From contig JAHBMJ010004388.1 of the NCBI GenBank assembly GCA_018398765.1, forward strand, positions 45,114-79,571: a stretch of DNA of 34,458 nucleotides, written 5' to 3'. A model generated the notes under the pieces. That model did not search any database and was not told where the DNA came from. It saw only the letters and a list, made by a program, of their open reading frames with translations. Source of the stretch: Chromera velia. Its lineage: Eukaryota; Sar; Chromeraceae. Below are positions 30,646-34,458 of this stretch, piece by piece. The translations under genes were made by a program, and so were the position numbers. Every line of letters begins with the position of its first letter. The first letter of the stretch is position 1.

Positions 30646-32947
30646 CCAGTATCCACTTTTAAACTTTTTCAGGCCCTTCCATTATGTCCGTTCCTCCCTA
30701 AAAAAAGCCCAAACATGTTCATACTGCTCGTAAAAGGGCAAGAGGGAAGCAGCAGGCTTTTTCCCCATGATGATATGCCTCCGCAGCTCATAACTAAGAC
30801 TCCTCTTGTCTTGGTGCGTGGGAACTTCAAAAGGAGAAGGAAGAGAAAAGGAAAAGATGGGCTGCTGACAAACAAGCTCTTCAAGCGACTAACTGACAAG
30901 CTGTTGAATTGGAACAGAAACTATTGCTTCAAGAACTTCTGTCCTACTTCTACGTTTCCCTTCTTTCAACAAGAGGGCAGGATAGGCAAAGTCACGGACA
31001 GGGCTGTAATATTGGAAAGAAGACATTCGCCAGTTTACCTAGCCATGAAACCAGCTCTGCCTACTGTTTATCTTCATTATTCTTTATTAAAAAAAAAATT
31101 TGATGGAATTTGGTTTTGTTATATGCATTAGGGTCTGTTTTATACTTATAGAGCCTTTGCAACATATAGAATCACCACTTGACATCTGAAGGAAGCTTCA
31201 TTCCTTTAAACTCACTGATTGGGAGAGTTGTATATATCTGATTATTACATGCATACAGTTTAATTTGCATGCATGTGATGAAACAAGTTAAGCTCAGTCA
31301 AGCTCGTGGCCCTGCAATTGCCTGTATGTACTTAATTTTTTGCTTGCGTGGACCACAACAAAATGGGTAAAGTGTAATAAAATTTGCTATATTTCCTTGT
31401 AACACCTCCATATGTTATTCACGATGTGTTGTTTCACTTCCGTGCTTGGTGCGTGCATCAATCACTCTGCATGCATGGCCCTTCAGGACTGCATGCTTCG
31501 GCCCAGAGCATCACTCTGGCCGCTCGCCTCTAAAACCTAACAAACCTGCAGGTGCGATCAGATATGGAGGAGGTCCAAATAGACTAAGTACATGCACTCC
31601 TAGTTGGTACTGGGAACTGCCCAGTGGAGCGTTCTAGCTAACGTCTAGGTATATCTAGATTTTATTCCTCAATTGAAGCCTAGTATTTCAAGGAAAAACG
31701 AACAATACGTTGAACATCATTTAAAAGGCCGGATGATGAATTGCACACAGTATTACATAATTAATTGGAAGCGGTTTCAAAGATTAACCATATAAATATC
31801 TAGAAATATCAATTAATATCAATACATGCATGTGAATTAAAATTATTTTTAAAAGAATTAAAAATATTATTTTTTTTTAAAAAGTCTGCATATTCCTACA
31901 AAAAAACGTGTACGATGATACTACGATCCCCTCATTTAATTCACTGAAGACTAAACTGAAGACTAGTAAAGAAATTTGTAATGCTATTTCAAGATATTTT
32001 ATGACATTTTTTCATATACGACGGTGCTGTCACGGCGGTTAACTTCCCCGGGTTAAGGTTTTGTGTATTCCTAAACGGCATGAGCATACATGAACAGCGA
32101 TCCTGGTGATACCGAGACAGACTTAAATGAAAAAAGAAAGTTAAGTCAAGTGCTCTACTAGCTGTTCTACCTAATGTTCTACCACAGTAAATCGATAAAA
32201 AAATTTATATGCGGACTAGTATGCATTTTTTTTTAATATAGATATAAAATGAACCACTGTATATAACTGCATGCATGAGTTGCCAATCGTCTTTGGTTTC
32301 GGGAACTTTAAGCTAAACTAAAGCAATTTAATAAGTATTGTAAAGTGAGTCATTTATAAAATTAGTGTATGAGTGAGTTTTCAGTAAAAGGATGGAACTA
32401 AGGTTGAGAAACTTAGTGATCAACATAGCTTATAGTCAAATCAAAACTTCACCTAAAATTACTGTTAGTACGTATATATAATAAATTTATTAATTAAAAA
32501 AATATGTTAAAAATTATTTTAATGGATATGTTTCAATGTATGTTTTCCTAGATGTTTTCAGAGTCATAAATTCATAATTTAGCCTGAGAGAGAATTGAAC
32601 ATAAACATTTATTTCTTTATCTTCAAGTTACATTCAATAGTAGTTAAGTTAATTTATTTCACCGTTAAATTTACACACATTTTTTTTCTTTAAGTTACTT
32701 TTTTTTCTTGTAAAACTGACAATGAATTCTAGTATTAATTTTTCTAGCAATCATCTAAAATCGGGTCGGACGGGTCCAGACCGTCCAGTTCAACGCTTCA
32801 CCCAGATACAAATTCATTCAGATCACAGCCAATGTAAGCGAACAACACGTGACAGTGCATTGTACAACATTTTACAACACGTACTATAGAACACGTGTAT
32901 TAGTTGTCTGCATGTACATATGTACTTCATTTCTCCCCATTTCTTCT

Positions 32948-34084
32948 CTACCGCATATCTGCTTTTGTCTCTACTTCTTGAAGCCTTTCCTTCACGCGGC
33001 AAAGCATTGCGATCATGGAGCGGACCTCCCCTTGGGTGAGGGCCGACCTTCTCAACATAGCAGCAATGACTCTCTCCTGTCTCTCCCTCTTGAGACGTTC
33101 AGACTCTCTCTTTGCCTCATCTTCCGGAGGCATCAACAAAGACAAAACGTCCCCCAAAGAAGACAGGAGAAACTCCGTCTCCCCCTTCCGAGCAGGACCG
33201 TCCCTCTTCCCCAGATGGAGGGACATGTGGGAGGGCCCCACCTCCCCCCTCCCTTTTCTTTCCCCCTCACCAACACACATCGGCGGATCCGTCCTTCGTT
33301 CTCCTCCCCTCCCACGAAGAACAAGATTTCCATTTTCAAGTACGCTCTCCTTTCCCTTAGGCTCTCTCATCTCCCTTCCCTCCAATTTCAAGTCTCTCGG
33401 CTGAGATTCAACATTCACACTGCCTTCCAATCCATCTCTATGCAGAGGAATCCCCATATGATTCCCTCTTCCTGCCCCAGTTTCCAATCCAGGCGCAGGT
33501 TCATGAACCGACTGATCAGATGAATGACCGTCCGAGGGGTCAAACAGAGGATCTGATAAAGGCTCCAGCTCCTCAAGTCCCTCTGGTTTGACAACAGACT
33601 TCACCACAGGAGCTTTCAGTGCCCCTGTGGTTGCCTTTGTGCAGAAAGGGTTCAAAGGGCTTCTCTTCAAATACCCCAGCGCCTCCACTTGCTCCTTCAC
33701 ATGGAACGACCGTTGAGAAAACAACTCGTATGCAACCAGCGTGACTGCCTGTGCAAGGTTCAAGGAAGAGAACAAAGGGCTGGTAGGTATCTGAATAGTG
33801 CCGTCAGCAAAGTGACAATCCTCATTGCTCAGACCCAAACGTTCCGACCCAAAAATGATACCGCAACACCCCAGTAACCTCTCCCCCTCCCCCGCCTCCC
33901 TCTCTCCCGTCTCTCTCTCCTGTTCTCTAGCCAGTCTGTCTATCTCTCTCGCAGCTCCGTAGGGTGTCATCACGAAGTGGTGCGAGACTGCGCGGAGTCT
34001 GTTGGTGGTTGCGAAGGTCCGTGTCAGGTCCCCGCAAGCAGCCGGGAGGGAGTCGAAGAGACGGGCGGACTTAAGGACCTCATC
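32948..34084 (-). CDS. TrmJ/SpoU-family RNA 2'-O-methyltransferase, N-terminal exon beyond the right edge
   Basis: SPOUT enzymes of the TrmJ/TrmH type transfer a methyl from SAM to a ribose 2'-OH of tRNA or rRNA through a trefoil-knot fold. The exon starts after ATGCATGCAG at 34085 with DEVLKSARLFDSLPAACGDL (compare A-GA-dVL in the family) and runs uninterrupted to the TAG at 32948-32950. FATTNRLRAV, then motif 2 IIFGSERLGLSNEDC and motif 3 IPTSPLFSSLNLAQAV are intact, including the SLNL turn that binds SAM. Two low-complexity stretches are added: an E/R-rich insert before motif 2 (EQERETGEREAGEGE) and about 150 disordered residues after the SPOUT domain. The C-terminal tail, ERVIAAMLRRSALTQGEVRS, resembles the helical dimerisation tail of TrmJ. 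Motif 1 (NIGSVARAM) must lie off-window. An in-frame ATG at 34159 is an alternative start but would lack the first strand. Confidence 0.85.
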   Translation of the reverse strand, partial: DEVLKSARLFDSLPAACGDLTRTFATTNRLRAVSHHFVMTPYGAAREIDRLAREQERETGEREAGEGERLLGCCGIIFGSERLGLSNEDCHFADGTIQIPTSPLFSSLNLAQAVTLVAYELFSQRSFHVKEQVEALGYLKRSPLNPFCTKATTGALKAPVVKSVVKPEGLEELEPLSDPLFDPSDGHSSDQSVHEPAPGLETGAGRGNHMGIPLHRDGLEGSVNVESQPRDLKLEGREMREPKGKESVLENGNLVLRGRGGERRTDPPMCVGEGERKGRGEVGPSHMSLHLGKRDGPARKGETEFLLSSLGDVLSLLMPPEDEAKRESERLKRERQERVIAAMLRRSALTQGEVRSMIAMLCRVKERLQEVETKADMR

Positions 34085-34303
34085 CTGCATGCATTGGAAT
34101 GGCGCGATGGGGGGGCAGGCTAGTCTCGCCCCCTGTGCCTGTTCGGTGCGTGGGATCATGTTGGGTACGTGTATTTATGTATGTATGCATTCATGAATCT
34201 ACATACACGTAGACACGCACAGATGCATGTTTCTATGTGCGTCTGTACCTACATATGTGCATATGAGCCAGTCATTGGTGAGCATGTGTATGTGTGATAG
34301 AGA

Positions 34304-34312
34304 GCGCGCGCG

Positions 34313-34344
<32 letters not shown>

Positions 34345-34401
34345 GTGAGAGAGAGAGATGCAATCAAGATCGTCGTCACCCAACGTGATGAGACACACTG
34401 A

Positions 34402-34435
<34 letters not shown>

Positions 34436-34458
34436 CTCTCTCTCCCTCCCTTCCCCCC
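34304..34458. repeat. Dinucleotide-rich right edge: CG/TG then CT arrays
   Basis: GCGCGCGCGAG, (TG)n at 34317-34343, short (GA)n, then interrupted (CT)n from 34401 to the window end. It lies in the intron upstream of the TrmJ-like exon. Confidence 0.9.

Larger units (their letters stand above)
29270..32940. other. Large AT-rich island containing the TIR element
   Basis: Begins just past the methyltransferase relic and ends at the TrmJ-like stop. Apart from the HNH element (29354-30377) and the HNH relic (about 30420-30640), it holds only short AT-rich ORFs. The 30660-32940 part has many A/T homopolymers and no exon I can defend. A 63-codon plus-strand ORF at 31446-31637 is the only GC-balanced patch (FGPEHHSGRSPLKPNKPAGA); its meaning is unknown. 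Confidence 0.6.

Noticed and set aside
31446..31637. 63-codon plus-strand ORF in the AT-rich island
   Set aside because: GC-balanced and protein-like, but isolated, with no splice partners or recognised motif. It is noted in the island entry only.
1..34458. CRISPR arrays, bacterial operons, ribosome binding sites
   Set aside because: The tandem repeats are head-to-tail micro- and minisatellites without unique spacers, and the gene structure is intron-rich and eukaryotic.

Overview
The window looks like nuclear DNA of a microbial eukaryote. Genes are split into many short exons (27 to 240 bp) with GT..AG introns. Introns are full of microsatellites, the 3' splice sites are very often written GCATGCAG, and the palindrome TGCATGCA is scattered throughout. 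A PACRG gene, a flagellar-axoneme marker, is present. The style fits a chromerid alga (Chromera velia-like alveolate); that assignment is inference, since no rRNA or organelle marker is present.

Layout. (1) 1-2728, minus strand: exons of an unrecognised, partly coiled-coil protein that runs off the left edge. (2) 4023-7452, minus strand: a complete seven-exon PACRG gene whose exon phases all close (305 aa). (3) 8833-16342, plus strand, divergent from PACRG: an 18-exon carbonyl-reductase-like short-chain dehydrogenase (SDR) whose catalytic Asn, Ser and Tyr are all replaced. (4) 17142-19662: a decayed LINE-type reverse-transcriptase element (minus strand) with an 84-bp minisatellite at its 5' side. 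(5) 19663-20860: an AT-rich island. (6) 20861-24480: unresolved, with isolated exon-like segments, one resembling a LamG/jelly-roll strand pair. (7) 24667-28854, minus strand: a coiled-coil plus Pro/Ser/Gln-rich protein. (8) 28944-29210: the relic of a class I SAM methyltransferase. (9) 29354-30377: a 1.0-kb element with 29-bp terminal inverted repeats enclosing one HNH-like zinc-binding ORF, followed by a second HNH-like relic. (10) 30660-32947: AT-rich, largely featureless DNA. (11) 32948 to beyond the right edge, minus strand: a TrmJ/SpoU-family RNA 2'-O-methyltransferase with a long disordered insertion.

AT-rich islands (2880-3640, 16690-17140, 19790-20860, 29270-32940) alternate sharply with GC-balanced gene blocks and carry the mobile-element traces. 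The genes do not form one pathway. PACRG acts in flagellar doublet microtubules, TrmJ in RNA modification, and the SDR probably has a non-catalytic or altered role.

The strongest candidates for something undescribed are the HNH-coding TIR element, the tetrad-less SDR, and the minisatellite that has copied an SDR exon together with its 5' splice site. All gene models were built by eye from reading frames, splice sites and phase agreement; none has transcript support.
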